NCBI RefSeq assembly: GCF_000685155.1
Contig: NZ_JMIY01000005.1
Coordinates: 218,780 to 282,779, forward strand
DNA from: Candidatus Methanoperedens nitratireducens
GTDB lineage: Archaea > Halobacteriota > Methanosarcinia > Methanosarcinales > Methanoperedenaceae
Length of the DNA stretch: 64,000 nt
Direction of reading: 5' to 3'
In this document: piece after piece, positions 35,655 through 43,663 of the stretch
Position numbering within the stretch: the stretch's first letter is position 1
Layout: the number at the start of each line of letters is the position of its first letter
Notes under the pieces: generated by a model
The model's input: the letters and a program-made list of their open reading frames with translations, nothing else
Database searches by the model: none
What the model was told of the DNA's origin: nothing
Made by a program: the position numbers and the translations under genes

Positions 35655-35859
35655 TTGCATCACCTCTTTTGTGAGTTGGTGTTGCTGTGTCCGCTGTACG
35701 TCCCTGGCAGGTTGGACAGCGGGCGCAATCGTGTTCAAAATCCATTACATGGCGCAAGAGGAGCTCTATATACAGAGACCTGTTAACAAGACCTCTGCGC
35801 CTATCTATCTCTATCAGGACTGACTCTTCAAGAGAGTGTCCCGTAATTATTTTAACCAT
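35638..35859 (-). CDS. Small ribbon-helix-helix-like protein (73 aa)
   Basis: KIITGHSLEESVLIEIDRRR then NRSLYIELLLRHVM fits a ribbon-helix-helix DNA-binding domain; the C-terminus has CARCPTC, possibly zinc-binding. ATG lies about 26 nt downstream of late promoter 4 (leaderless). Its end overlaps the ParB-methyltransferase start. Confidence 0.6.
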   Translation of the reverse strand: MVKIITGHSLEESVLIEIDRRRGLVNRSLYIELLLRHVMDFEHDCARCPTCQGRTADTATPTHKRGDASDRRD

Positions 35860-35883
35860 TCAAGATATTATATGATTGAGAAG

Positions 35884-35904
35884 TATATAAAGCTGAAAAA
35901 AAGA
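35884..35904 (-). promoter_or_regulatory. Viral late promoter, copy 4
   Basis: CTTTTTTTCAGCTTTATATAC-like sequence on the minus strand, about 26 nt before the start at 35859. Confidence 0.8.
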
Positions 35905-36099
35905 TTAGAATACTCTGGTCATCACGACAAGTATAATGAAACTGATTATCCCGATGCCAGTTTTAAACCTGACCGTACACTTCTCTTCTTCATTCAACCT
36001 CTTGCTAATATCACGAAACTGCTTCTTTCCCTCTTCAAGTGATATCAGCACGGAATCCATTTTTTGATCAAGCCTGATAAGAAGATCGTGATCGTTCAT
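35905..36099 (-). CDS. XhlA-like holin-associated membrane protein (64 aa)
   Basis: ATGA overlap with the upstream gene. N-terminal amphipathic helix (MNDHDLLIRLDQKMDSVL), coiled middle and a C-terminal transmembrane helix (TGIGIISFIILVVMTRVF), the layout of the phage XhlA/hemolysin family used in lysis. Confidence 0.6.
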   Translation of the reverse strand: MNDHDLLIRLDQKMDSVLISLEEGKKQFRDISKRLNEEEKCTVRFKTGIGIISFIILVVMTRVF

Positions 36100-36476
36100 C
36101 CGTTCACCTTCCTGAGATACCACCTGTCACGTCTCTGTGTGCCGTGCGACATTATGTACGCCTCTATGTTCTTTCCTGCACTCTCGGTGAGCTGTCGTAT
36201 CGCCTCGTCCGGATCTTCTGAGGTTGAGATATCGCCGATCCTGATCGAGCTAACAGGCTTGGAGCCGTCAAGCTGCCCTCTGCGGACCACCCCGGCTATC
36301 GAGAGCTTCAAGGAGGCTGCTTTCAGGTCATCGTCAGATCCGGGGGCCGAGATATTCGCAAGCCGAAGCTGTGATACAATATCGCGGTCTGCCTGGTCGA
36401 TGATCGCCTGGAGTATTGCAGAGGATAGGGGAGAACCAGTCAGGCTCACAAGCTCGGCTGTGGTGCTGTATGTCAC
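36096..36476 (-). CDS. Head-tail connector (gp6-like, 126 aa)
   Basis: Helical connector pattern: YSTTAELVSLTGSPLSSAIL, then an aromatic-poor helix set and the short strand SIRIGDIS before the C-terminal helix. Position after the capsid genes supports an adaptor of the HK97 gp6/SPP1 gp15 type. Confidence 0.65.
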   Translation of the reverse strand: MTYSTTAELVSLTGSPLSSAILQAIIDQADRDIVSQLRLANISAPGSDDDLKAASLKLSIAGVVRRGQLDGSKPVSSIRIGDISTSEDPDEAIRQLTESAGKNIEAYIMSHGTQRRDRWYLRKVNG

Positions 36477-36640
36477 TTCGGTGCCTCAAGTGCTGTAGCT
36501 GTAGCTGCTGCAAGCTCTTTCTCGGACTTGTATGTAGCATCTGCTTTCTTGTTCGCGGCTATCCTAGTCTGGTCTTGCCAGTATGCTATCCTCTCCTCTT
36601 CACTCAATCCAAGACTTTCAAGCTCAGCGTTGGTGGTCAT
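36473..36640 (-). CDS. Small viral protein (55 aa)
   Basis: ATG 36640 overlaps the upstream TGA and its own stop overlaps the next start. Helical, Ala/Glu-rich (TTNAELESLGLSEEERIAYW). Unknown role. Confidence 0.55.
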   Translation of the reverse strand: MTTNAELESLGLSEEERIAYWQDQTRIAANKKADATYKSEKELAAATATALEAPK

Positions 36641-37092
36641 GTCCCTAATTCCCAACCAAGTATCTGATAAAATCGTGCGTTCGTGGTTGACGCGTCTGTA
36701 TTGGTAATACGAATACGAATGTATCGGCCATATACAACCCTGTCGACGTTGCGCAGCGCTTCGGTAGCGTTGGTAACATCATCTGACCTCAAGCTCTGGA
36801 GCACCCAGTTAACCCCATCATTCGACGCTTCTACATAGAAATAAACTGAGCCTGCAGTTCGCCAAACCCCCATAAAATAGTGAATGAGATAGACACTAAT
36901 GCGCCCTGTATCTATTCCAACGATACCAACGGCACCGCCAGCGACCAAAGTGGTTACACCAGTACCTGTCACCGTGCTAAAATTTCCGTCAGTACAATTA
37001 GCTAAATCGGTTGGGGCTGTGTCCCAACCCGACGCTGTTGGTACAATCCCTCGAAGGATGTTCACCGGTTTGCTCGCCGTGTAGTCAGGCAT
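36637..37092 (-). CDS. Discoidin/F5-8C-like beta-sandwich virion protein (151 aa)
   Basis: The C-terminal half has the galactose-binding-like signature SVYFYVEASNDGVNWVLQS then YGRYIRIRITNTDAS and ARFYQILGWE. Such domains bind carbohydrates. It lies just downstream of the capsid gene, so a capsid decoration that touches cell-surface sugars is plausible. Confidence 0.65.
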   Translation of the reverse strand: MPDYTASKPVNILRGIVPTASGWDTAPTDLANCTDGNFSTVTGTGVTTLVAGGAVGIVGIDTGRISVYLIHYFMGVWRTAGSVYFYVEASNDGVNWVLQSLRSDDVTNATEALRNVDRVVYGRYIRIRITNTDASTTNARFYQILGWELGT

Positions 37093-37098
37093 CGTCCA

Positions 37099-37452
37099 TC
37101 ACCTCTTCACAACGAGTCTACAGTACACACCGCTAAATTTATTGTCAGCGTCCAGAGTGCCCGCATATCTCACTTTCAGTCTAGTGCCGAGCGTCAGCCC
37201 ATCTACAGTGATATAATCCGAGGTGGTCGCTGTCGATATCGCTATTCCGGGATATGTGCGGATAGTTGCGCCTGATGTCGGTTCTATCACATCGAGATAG
37301 AACGTGAGTACAGGACTGCCTGTTTTTGTGCCGACCCTGATAAGCACATCAGCATGGTTAGCATCGAATACAGTGTGCACAGGCTCGCTTGAGCTGCCTG
37401 CAGTCACAGTCGCATTATTCAGTATGAGTGTATCCAGTATTGGTTCTGACAT
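37099..37452 (-). CDS. Beta-rich virion protein (117 aa)
   Basis: Almost all beta: LILNNATVTAGSSSEPVHTV and VLTFYLDVIEPTSGAT. Probably a second decoration protein; no family recognised. Confidence 0.55.
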   Translation of the reverse strand: MSEPILDTLILNNATVTAGSSSEPVHTVFDANHADVLIRVGTKTGSPVLTFYLDVIEPTSGATIRTYPGIAISTATTSDYITVDGLTLGTRLKVRYAGTLDADNKFSGVYCRLVVKR

Positions 37453-37485
37453 TTTCTTATAGCCTCCTTCTTGTTTTCGTTTTTT

Positions 37486-37734
37486 TCAATCCCGTCCTTT
37501 CAGTTTCCTGATATCCACACCATTCACTTTCGGAAGTGTGTTTGGATCTACAGGCGTTGTATCTATCAGGTATGTTTCAGGATCGTTCCTGCCTTCACCC
37601 TCAATACCCACATTGAGATCTTCAAGCGAGTACTGCTCACCTGTTGCAGCGAAGCCTGATGAGTCCTTGAGCGCCTGCTCACGCTGACGCTGCCATTCCC
37701 CATTCAGTTCCTTGTGAGTTCGTGACGTGATCAT
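37486..37734 (-). CDS. Small virion-module protein (82 aa)
   Basis: ATG 37734 lies just past the terminator behind the capsid gene (a GTG at 37755 lies inside that hairpin). Polar, acidic; DTTPVDPNTLPKVNGVDIRK near the C-terminus. Unknown. Confidence 0.5.
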   Translation of the reverse strand: MITSRTHKELNGEWQRQREQALKDSSGFAATGEQYSLEDLNVGIEGEGRNDPETYLIDTTPVDPNTLPKVNGVDIRKLKGRD

Positions 37735-37742
37735 GTTGTAAG

Positions 37743-37763
37743 AAAAAAGGGGCACGAAGCCCC
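37743..37763 (-). terminator. Terminator-like hairpin behind the capsid gene
   Basis: On the minus strand GGGGC-TTCGT-GCCCC is followed by TTTTTT, 25 bp after the capsid stop. Partial termination here would raise capsid mRNA above the connector mRNAs. Confidence 0.65.
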
Positions 37764-37787
37764 TGCCTCCTGCATAGTAGCTTCAGC

Positions 37788-38897
37788 TTATGTCAGCCAC
37801 TTACATCTAGCAACTGCGTTTGCGTGCAGGTAATTCACGTCACACCGCATTGTCACGGTGATGGTGTGCAGCTCTCTCACGATATCGTCTATGCGGTTCA
37901 CCGTTCTGTCTCTGCGCATCGCTACACCGCAGCCGCGCTTCGCCTCCAGGACTATTGCACCGGTATCTGTATTGGAGTTGTACTCCCACGGATATGAGCC
38001 GTCCACGGTCGAAGAACCGTTATCCGTGACGAACCAGCGCATTCCAAGGAGCGGTGTTGGAAGCACGCCCTGGATAGTGCCGGATGCACCCGGACCGCCT
38101 GCATAATACGGGGTCTGCAGTACAGTGTTCGCCATGAGGTCAGCCTCGAAATCGCTGTGCATGATGATCGTGTCTGAGAAAAAGCCGTCGTTCTTGTTCA
38201 GCTTCTTGGCCTGCCTCAGAACTGACAGCGCCGTGCCCGGAGTTGCGCCGCCAGTGATCGTGGTCACGTTGCCTGCATTTGTTGCCAGGGCTGTGAGTGC
38301 GTCATAGTTGAGCCTGTTCTCAACCGCTGCACCCGCGTAGTAGATCTCCTCCGCCACAACGTCTACCAGTCCGTCTTCGATCATCTCGAATGATATGCGA
38401 GGTTTGACACCATACTTCACTATCGTGAAATCTCGATAGCCGTAGTCCTGTGTCCTGTCAGGGATTTCAGCGCCCTCAGGGACAACATCAGCGTTGCGCT
38501 CGGTCTCGCCGAGGGGCACGCGCAGAGCATTTGACTTGCACGGATACCATGCAACCCCTGCGTCTCTGATGACCTTGAATTTCTCAGCGCCTGCAACGAC
38601 TGTTCTCATGACCTCTTCCTGGATGATCGAGGTTGACTCGATGGCATCTGTGAGCAGAAGTTCTCTTGCCTGGTATCTGGGAGCTGTCGGATCGTCTGAC
38701 ATGAAATCATCAACCTTGCTTGCGCCCATCTCGACAGGCAGCCTTCTGATAATATCTCTGCGTCTCTTGCTGCCAAGTCTCTCGCCTGCATGGTCTATCC
38801 TTGCGATCTCAAGCAGTTGCGCTAACAGGCGTACATGCCTGTCCTGTCCTGCATTCACACTTCTGTGCTGCATTGGTTCTATATTAATTTCTTTCAT
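37788..38897 (-). CDS. Major capsid protein, HK97 fold
   Basis: 369 aa from ATG 38897 (AGGTGAT four bases upstream). N-terminal helical delta region, then the HK97-type core: VPEGAEIPDRTQDYGYRDFTI, a spine-helix region (EMIEDGLVDVVAEEIYYAGA), HSDFEADLM, and the P-domain C-terminus (RRDRTVNRIDDIVRELHTIT). Follows protease-scaffold and decoration genes as usual. Forms the icosahedral shell. Confidence 0.9.
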   Translation of the reverse strand: MKEINIEPMQHRSVNAGQDRHVRLLAQLLEIARIDHAGERLGSKRRRDIIRRLPVEMGASKVDDFMSDDPTAPRYQARELLLTDAIESTSIIQEEVMRTVVAGAEKFKVIRDAGVAWYPCKSNALRVPLGETERNADVVPEGAEIPDRTQDYGYRDFTIVKYGVKPRISFEMIEDGLVDVVAEEIYYAGAAVENRLNYDALTALATNAGNVTTITGGATPGTALSVLRQAKKLNKNDGFFSDTIIMHSDFEADLMANTVLQTPYYAGGPGASGTIQGVLPTPLLGMRWFVTDNGSSTVDGSYPWEYNSNTDTGAIVLEAKRGCGVAMRRDRTVNRIDDIVRELHTITVTMRCDVNYLHANAVARCKWLT

Positions 38898-38906
38898 TTG
38901 TATCAC

Positions 38907-39371
38907 CTACGCATTATTTGCTGCTGTCAGATGTCCCGGTGCGACTTCCATGAGTCCGGTTCCGCCGCCTGCAATGTCGTCAATCGCAATGCCTATCTGG
39001 TATTTGACCACAGCGACCGCTCCCGCCTCTACCAGCGCTGCAGCACTCACTGTTCCTTTGACTGCGTTATCGTTGTCCTCAAGTGCGTCGCCTGCATCTA
39101 TGCCTGTAGTATCGTCAGCGTTTGCGACGTACACCCAGCAGCCTCTACACGCTACTGCAACCTCATCACCGCTTGAGACGCCGTAGAGAGCAACGCCGAT
39201 CGGCATTCCTGTCGAGCCTTTGACCGCAGGTATTACCTGCCTGCTCACGCCTGACGATTCGAAGGCAACGACCATGCCTGCTGTGATCGCTGCACCTGCT
39301 TTGAAATTCTTGATGTTATCCCCGCTGTGGAGGACATGTCTAATTGTTGGAAATGCGTTTATGTCTGCCAT
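38907..39371 (-). CDS. Capsid decoration protein (DUF2190-like)
   Basis: 154 aa with FKAGAAITAGMVVAFESSGV and MPIGVALYGVSSGDEVAVAC, typical of the Gly/Ala-rich DUF2190 proteins that bind the outside of HK97-type capsids. Lies between protease-scaffold and capsid genes. Confidence 0.78.
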   Translation of the reverse strand: MADINAFPTIRHVLHSGDNIKNFKAGAAITAGMVVAFESSGVSRQVIPAVKGSTGMPIGVALYGVSSGDEVAVACRGCWVYVANADDTTGIDAGDALEDNDNAVKGTVSAAALVEAGAVAVVKYQIGIAIDDIAGGGTGLMEVAPGHLTAANNA

Positions 39372-39373
39372 GA

Positions 39374-39781
39374 TTATTCACCAAAATCCTTTGCGGAGAA
39401 TGCCGGGAACTCTTCGTTATCCAGCTCGACCGCTGTTCTTTCTGCCGACACGGGAGTTGTTATCCTGGTATGGATCACTGGCTGTTTTGAGAGCTCGGCT
39501 ATCTGCCTCTGAAGTTCTCTTACACGGCCGTCGTGCTCCATCTCGGCTACCCGCCTGATCAGGTCTTTGTTCGAGGCCTCAAGCTCTGCTATCTTGGCCT
39601 TTGCAGCTTCAAGTTCTGCGGCTGCCTGGTTCGTTTTCTGTTTCTTGACTTCCTCAAGCTGCGCCTCTAGTGCAGCAACGTCGGAACCCTTGTTCTTTAC
39701 CGCCTCGGAAAGTTTTCTTTCCAAGACATCTATAGCGGGGTCTGTACTTGATCCCCCGGCTCCTTCTTTCTTATCCAGCAT
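39374..39781 (-). CDS. Nested scaffold protein from an internal start (135 aa)
   Basis: Inside the protease gene, AAAGGTGAAAACATG gives a clear ribosome-binding site (GGTGA, 4 nt spacing) and in-frame ATG at 39781. The product would be only the coiled-coil scaffold, as in lambda C/Nu3 and similar phages. Confidence 0.6.
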   Translation of the reverse strand: MLDKKEGAGGSSTDPAIDVLERKLSEAVKNKGSDVAALEAQLEEVKKQKTNQAAAELEAAKAKIAELEASNKDLIRRVAEMEHDGRVRELQRQIAELSKQPVIHTRITTPVSAERTAVELDNEEFPAFSAKDFGE

Positions 39782-40609
39782 GTTTTCACCTTTGGATGAA
39801 TGTGATACCGCTCCTGCGTTCTCTTTTTCTTTTTCTTTTTCTGCTTTCATACCCATGTTCTTCATCATGTCCTGCATGTCCTCATCGATCATGTCAGGAT
39901 TAGATTTCATGAATCCAAGCATATCTTTCATCTGTTCTTTTGTATATTCTGCCGTAGTATCAACTCCTTCGTTGAATTTGCATATAGTGCAGGCGCCCTT
40001 TCTGACTGTAGCAGCGCCCATAAAAATAAGATCGGTTGCAAGCATCCGCTTGTTTTCCTTTTCCTTATCCTGCTGCGGATTGATGAACATCTCACTTGAG
40101 ATATCCGTGATCTTGCCGCGCTTGAGCAGCGTTGATATGTCCTTTCCGTTCTGCGTCGGGAATATGCGCACATCGCCAAGCCATCTAGCCGGATCTTTCT
40201 GGAATCGTGGATTTTCTACGATACCGATTTCATTCGTGAGCGGTAGGCGGTCGTATATGTCGTGATCCATCTTCACTGTCATGCGCTCGAACTTCATTTT
40301 CTCAAGCTCTGATGCAGGGTAGTGAGTGGCTTTCCTGCTGTGCGCATCAGTCCATGTGCCTTCAGCGATCAGCGTAACGTCATGGAAAATCGTATCGCCT
40401 GTTTTCGGATCTTCTGTGAACTTCACGGACTGCTTGAATGCAAGCGCCACGGGCTGCTTATTCGGACATGCGCTGTTCTGCTTGCTATTGCCTTCAGCGT
40501 CGGCCTGCATCTTCCCACATACTTTCTTAGCGACTTCCTCAGAGTACCCCTGCTCTTTCATCATGTGCGTTACGCACGCTTCAAAGTCCTGAAATTGTCC
40601 TATAGGCAC
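39374..40609 (-). CDS. Prohead protease-scaffold fusion
   Basis: 411 aa from GTG 40609, placed 24 nt after late promoter 5 (leaderless). Residues ~55-215 look like a prohead protease: VKMDHDIYD (possible catalytic His) and GKITDISSEMFINP (possible Ser). Residues ~275-385 are a long coiled coil (LEAQLEEVKKQKTNQAAAEL), the scaffold. Also an N-terminal segment (FEACVTHMMKEQGYSEEVAK) found in phage proteases. An internal start would release scaffold alone. Confidence 0.75.
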   Translation of the reverse strand: MPIGQFQDFEACVTHMMKEQGYSEEVAKKVCGKMQADAEGNSKQNSACPNKQPVALAFKQSVKFTEDPKTGDTIFHDVTLIAEGTWTDAHSRKATHYPASELEKMKFERMTVKMDHDIYDRLPLTNEIGIVENPRFQKDPARWLGDVRIFPTQNGKDISTLLKRGKITDISSEMFINPQQDKEKENKRMLATDLIFMGAATVRKGACTICKFNEGVDTTAEYTKEQMKDMLGFMKSNPDMIDEDMQDMMKNMGMKAEKEKEKENAGAVSHSSKGENMLDKKEGAGGSSTDPAIDVLERKLSEAVKNKGSDVAALEAQLEEVKKQKTNQAAAELEAAKAKIAELEASNKDLIRRVAEMEHDGRVRELQRQIAELSKQPVIHTRITTPVSAERTAVELDNEEFPAFSAKDFGE

Positions 40610-40632
40610 ATACTAATATTTTTTGTATGTAC

Positions 40633-40652
40633 TTATATAGCTGAAAAAAAAG
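40633..40652 (-). promoter_or_regulatory. Viral late promoter, copy 5
   Basis: CTTTTTTTTCAGCTATATAA on the minus strand, upstream of the protease-scaffold gene. Confidence 0.75.
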
Positions 40653-40660
40653 AAGTAGAG

Positions 40661-40676
40661 TATTTCCCGGGGAATA
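40661..40676. promoter_or_regulatory. 16-bp viral operator, copy 3
   Basis: TATTTCCCGGGGAATA, symmetric, 8 bp upstream of late promoter 5; same motif as at 23039 and 26977. Confidence 0.65.
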
Positions 40677-40720
40677 GAAAAGAGGCACCGCACGAAGTGC
40701 GGTTGAGGGTCACTTGCAGC

Positions 40721-40864
40721 TCAATCCTGTGGCATTGATAGGTAATCTTGATATGCCCAGTAATGATACTTACAGCCGCATTCTCCTCTGCATGGCCTGT
40801 ATTTGCAGTTGTTCTCCCTGCATGTGCATTTATGGCCAAACTCGTCGACTAATTCTTGTTCCAT
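40721..40864 (-). CDS. Cys-rich zinc-binding protein (47 aa)
   Basis: ATG follows GAGGAAAA. Seven cysteines in CTCRENNC, CRGECGCKYHYW suggest zinc binding. The upstream gene's stop lies 6 bp before this start. Confidence 0.6.
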   Translation of the reverse strand: MEQELVDEFGHKCTCRENNCKYRPCRGECGCKYHYWAYQDYLSMPQD

Positions 40865-40870
40865 TTTTCC

Positions 40871-41041
40871 TCATTCCTGTTCGAGCAGCACGACAGCAAC
40901 TTTCTTACCAGCCCACGCTGCAGGCAGGTACAGGTGAGACGCTGTCTCGCTGTGCGGCCTAACAACTTTCTCCTGATAGCCATATCCTTCCAGGACGAAC
41001 TTTTTCTTTATAGAGATTATCTTATCCGCTCCATCTCCCAC
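40871..41041 (-). CDS. DUF2080-like small protein (about 56 aa)
   Basis: The product KKFVLEGYGYQEKVV...HLYLPAAWAGKKVAVVLLE matches the style of the archaeal DUF2080 (transposon-associated, AbrB-like) proteins. The start is uncertain: GTG 41041 overlaps the previous gene, or an ATA near 41020 preceded by GGAG. Possibly a DNA-binding regulator. Confidence 0.55.
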   Translation of the reverse strand: MGDGADKIISIKKKFVLEGYGYQEKVVRPHSETASHLYLPAAWAGKKVAVVLLEQE

Positions 41042-41244
41042 GAGGTACGCCAGTGCCTTGGCTCATCCAGCGCCCATTCAAGTATTGCCATTTCTGAGCG
41101 CAGGACGTGCATAGCCTCATATTTTGCTTTGAGCAGATCGTAGCGGATCAGCCTGTTCTCTTCTGTGCATTCGCTCTTATCAAGTTTTTCGTACTGCTCC
41201 CTGAGCTCTGTGAGCTTATCTCTTAGTTCTTTTTCAGATTTCAA
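41017..41244 (-). CDS. Coiled-coil protein (75 aa)
   Basis: TTG start overlaps the upstream stop (TTGA) and has GGAGATGAT upstream. Charged helix throughout (SEKELRDKLTELREQYEKLD). Unknown role. Confidence 0.6.
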   Translation of the reverse strand: MKSEKELRDKLTELREQYEKLDKSECTEENRLIRYDLLKAKYEAMHVLRSEMAILEWALDEPRHWRTSWEMERIR

Positions 41245-41360
41245 AATTCATCATCTCCTGCTTCTGTTTCTAGCCCCGTCTCACAGGAGTACGGGATCTT
41301 GCACCATACATAGCCGCCCTTGATCCTGTAGCCGTGCCTGGTCACTGTCTTGACCTGCAT
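41241..41360 (-). CDS. Small viral protein (39 aa)
   Basis: ATG preceded by GGGGTG; stop overlaps the next TTG. Basic N-terminus, acidic C-terminus, two Cys. Coupling supports it. Confidence 0.5.
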   Translation of the reverse strand: MQVKTVTRHGYRIKGGYVWCKIPYSCETGLETEAGDDEF

Positions 41361-41362
41361 TT

Positions 41363-41494
41363 TTACACCCCTATGTCGAATTCTCTCATATCCTTGCGGA
41401 CTGCGCAGGTAATTGAATGCTCATGTCTCTCTTTCTCTCTCGCCTGGTCGTCCTCAAAGAAGACATCTTTATTTGGTTTGAAGTTGTTTCTCAT
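41363..41494 (-). CDS. Small viral protein (43 aa)
   Basis: Strong AGGAGG nine bases before the ATG. Highly charged (FFEDDQAREKERHEHS). First gene of a five-gene run (41494 to 40721) inserted between the MuF and protease genes; a TATA-like TATATA near 41595 lies upstream. Confidence 0.55.
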   Translation of the reverse strand: MRNNFKPNKDVFFEDDQAREKERHEHSITCAVRKDMREFDIGV

Positions 41495-41534
41495 TCGTTC
41501 ATTCCTCCTTGACAGGAATGAGCCTCGCCCCTGG

Positions 41535-41675
41535 ATGTTGACGCATCGCAGGGGTATTGCTCTTATCCTTAGTGATTACTACGTAATTATCACATATATA
41601 GTTATCGCTTGCTTGATAGCTCTGAGCATAGCGATATTACTGAGAGTAATAGAAAAAAGAGAAGGACAGGTGTGA
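41535..41675 (+). CDS. Possible small membrane protein (46 aa)
   Basis: ATG frame with one long hydrophobic helix (VIITYIVIACLIALSIAILL) and a basic tail, on the strand opposite to its neighbours. No ribosome-binding site, so it is doubtful; otherwise the 200 bp 41495-41692 would be only promoter sequence. Confidence 0.3.
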   Translation: MLTHRRGIALILSDYYVIITYIVIACLIALSIAILLRVIEKREGQV

Positions 41676-41692
41676 CACGGACGGGTATTATT

Positions 41693-42439
41693 CTATTCTT
41701 TTGAAATTATTGGTAACAGTACACAGCGGCACTGTGGATGTACCGGCGGCACTACGTGATCACTATCCAATCTAAAGACTTTGCCATCAAGAGGCCCGCA
41801 CACTGGACAGACCCTTTCATCCTGTGCCGTGATAAATTCTGTTTCCTCGATGTCGTGTTGTTGGTAGCGGATAATCGTTCCCTGCGTAAATGCGTTGATC
41901 GTTTCAGTCCTGGCCATTACTGTTGCTCTCTGAATGCCGATATGATCAACTCGATCCGTGATCCTGCCTGCCAGCTCAGGAATTCCCTCACCTCTCTGGA
42001 TGCCTGTCGTGAGCTGCTCGATGATCTGCTTTGACTGCTCGTCTGAGATCCCTTTCAGAGCTGAAAGGTTGCGCACACGCAGTGCGTCAATCGCCCGCCA
42101 GTCTGCAGGAGTATTCGCGCCAACCGATACTTCGATACCTGCGCGTGTGAGGCCGAAGCCTGCATAAGTCGTGCCTGACTGGTATGACTTCCGCACGTAA
42201 TCGTCAGTGATCCGCTTTCCTGGAAGGATGATTATCTCTGTTGCCAGATCTCTGAGCCGATCAGCCAGCCAGGGTGTGTTCACGTCTGCTGCCGCCAGCG
42301 TCCTACCTTCTGACTGCTTGAGAGCCTCTACAGCTTGTTTTTTGTAGCTGCGGAATAATCTGCGCAGAGCTACAGCGTAGCTATTTTGTATCGTTCTTGT
42401 GTGGGTAGGCTCTTTTCTGGTGTCAGTGCTGAGGCGCAT
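41693..42439 (-). CDS. MuF / SPP1 gp7-type head morphogenesis protein
   Basis: 248 aa from ATG 42439, 17 bp inside the portal gene end. Family signature at the C-terminus: ARTETINAFTQGTIIRYQ, then ITAQDERVCPVCGPLDGKVF and PPVHPQCRCVLLP. Minor capsid protein bound to the portal and ejected or used in head assembly. Confidence 0.9.
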   Translation of the reverse strand: MRLSTDTRKEPTHTRTIQNSYAVALRRLFRSYKKQAVEALKQSEGRTLAAADVNTPWLADRLRDLATEIIILPGKRITDDYVRKSYQSGTTYAGFGLTRAGIEVSVGANTPADWRAIDALRVRNLSALKGISDEQSKQIIEQLTTGIQRGEGIPELAGRITDRVDHIGIQRATVMARTETINAFTQGTIIRYQQHDIEETEFITAQDERVCPVCGPLDGKVFRLDSDHVVPPVHPQCRCVLLPIISKE

Positions 42440-43640
42440 CTGTAATATCCCCTGGCATCTGTTCCGGGAACAGATCTTCCTCTTCGTCATCCTCATACTG
42501 CCCCGGATCAATGTTCAGTTGCTCCTGCACCCAGCGCCTCGGAAGCACGGAAAAAGGATCGATTGGAGTTGAGCGCATGATATTCGCTATCCATTCTGCT
42601 TTGAGTTTTTCATCTTCAGGCGTGATATCGTTGAACACAAGACGCACGGCGCCGGGTTCCTGCGTGTACAGATTGATCACGTTTGAGTATATGCGTTCAA
42701 GTCGCTTCTGGTATCTTGCGATTTTCTGGAGATATGATTCTATGCGCTTGGCTGCTGTTGCGTCAGTTGATCCGCGCCTCAAGCCGAGAAGCTCCTCCGG
42801 GACACCCAGAGCAGCGCACGCCCTCATAATGCTGATGTCGTTGTATGTATCGATTCCAGTGAGCCCGCCTTCATCTATGTTCTTGATCTCCACGTCCCGG
42901 ACTGTGACGAAATCGTTCTTGCTTTCGAGATCCTGGAACTGCTTGTCTATATTCTGCAGCACGTCCTGCGGTATGATCTCGCCTTCTTTGCCGACACGGA
43001 TGTGGTACTTCTTGAAGCCGTGCCTTTCTACTGCAGTAGCAGATGCCTCTGCGGTCTTGGTGTCGCGCATGATATCATCGTATGCCCTGCCGATGAGAGA
43101 AAGGCCGTACATGCTGCCACCCAAGGATTTTAGCTGGATGTGTGTGGCCTGCTCCGGCTTGAGCTCTATGCCCTGATCGAGCATATCTATCTGCTGCATG
43201 TAGCCGTTGATCTTGCCATGATCGTCGTGCAGGATCGAGAAGCTCCATGATTCCCTTGCCACGATCCTCTCAAGATCGCCGCCGCGCGTGAATACGTTCT
43301 CCTGGAAGCCGTCGCCGTACACAAGCGCATCTATGAGGCCCTGCTCCATGACGTAATCGAAATCGAAGCCCTCTAACCATTGCCATACATCGTCTGCAAG
43401 ATTTTCGTCCTCGCCTTCGAGCCGCCAGCCGTTAGCGAATGCAAATAGGGCGTAAGTGTCTATCGCTTCTGCGAATACGCCGCCCTGTTCATATATCGTG
43501 CGGTATTTCTTCAGGTTCTCCTGATTCCGCATTCTCTCTGAGAAATAGTTGCGCCTGTTGCTGCCGCCTGACGCTATGTATGTCTTTGGCTGCGCTTCAT
43601 TCTTGAAGGCTTGAAGTGCCTGCTTTAACCGGTTTAACAC
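42423..43640 (-). CDS. Portal protein
   Basis: 405 aa; QGLIDALVYGDGFQENVF, EQATHIQLKSLGGSMYGLSL and GVPEELLGLRRGSTDATAAK are the conserved portal segments (PBSX/HK97-related). Forms the dodecameric DNA entry channel. GTG start 25 nt after late promoter 6, hence leaderless. Confidence 0.92.
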   Translation of the reverse strand: MLNRLKQALQAFKNEAQPKTYIASGGSNRRNYFSERMRNQENLKKYRTIYEQGGVFAEAIDTYALFAFANGWRLEGEDENLADDVWQWLEGFDFDYVMEQGLIDALVYGDGFQENVFTRGGDLERIVARESWSFSILHDDHGKINGYMQQIDMLDQGIELKPEQATHIQLKSLGGSMYGLSLIGRAYDDIMRDTKTAEASATAVERHGFKKYHIRVGKEGEIIPQDVLQNIDKQFQDLESKNDFVTVRDVEIKNIDEGGLTGIDTYNDISIMRACAALGVPEELLGLRRGSTDATAAKRIESYLQKIARYQKRLERIYSNVINLYTQEPGAVRLVFNDITPEDEKLKAEWIANIMRSTPIDPFSVLPRRWVQEQLNIDPGQYEDDEEEDLFPEQMPGDITDAPQH

Positions 43641-43663
43641 ATTCTAAAGATTAGGATGAAGGT

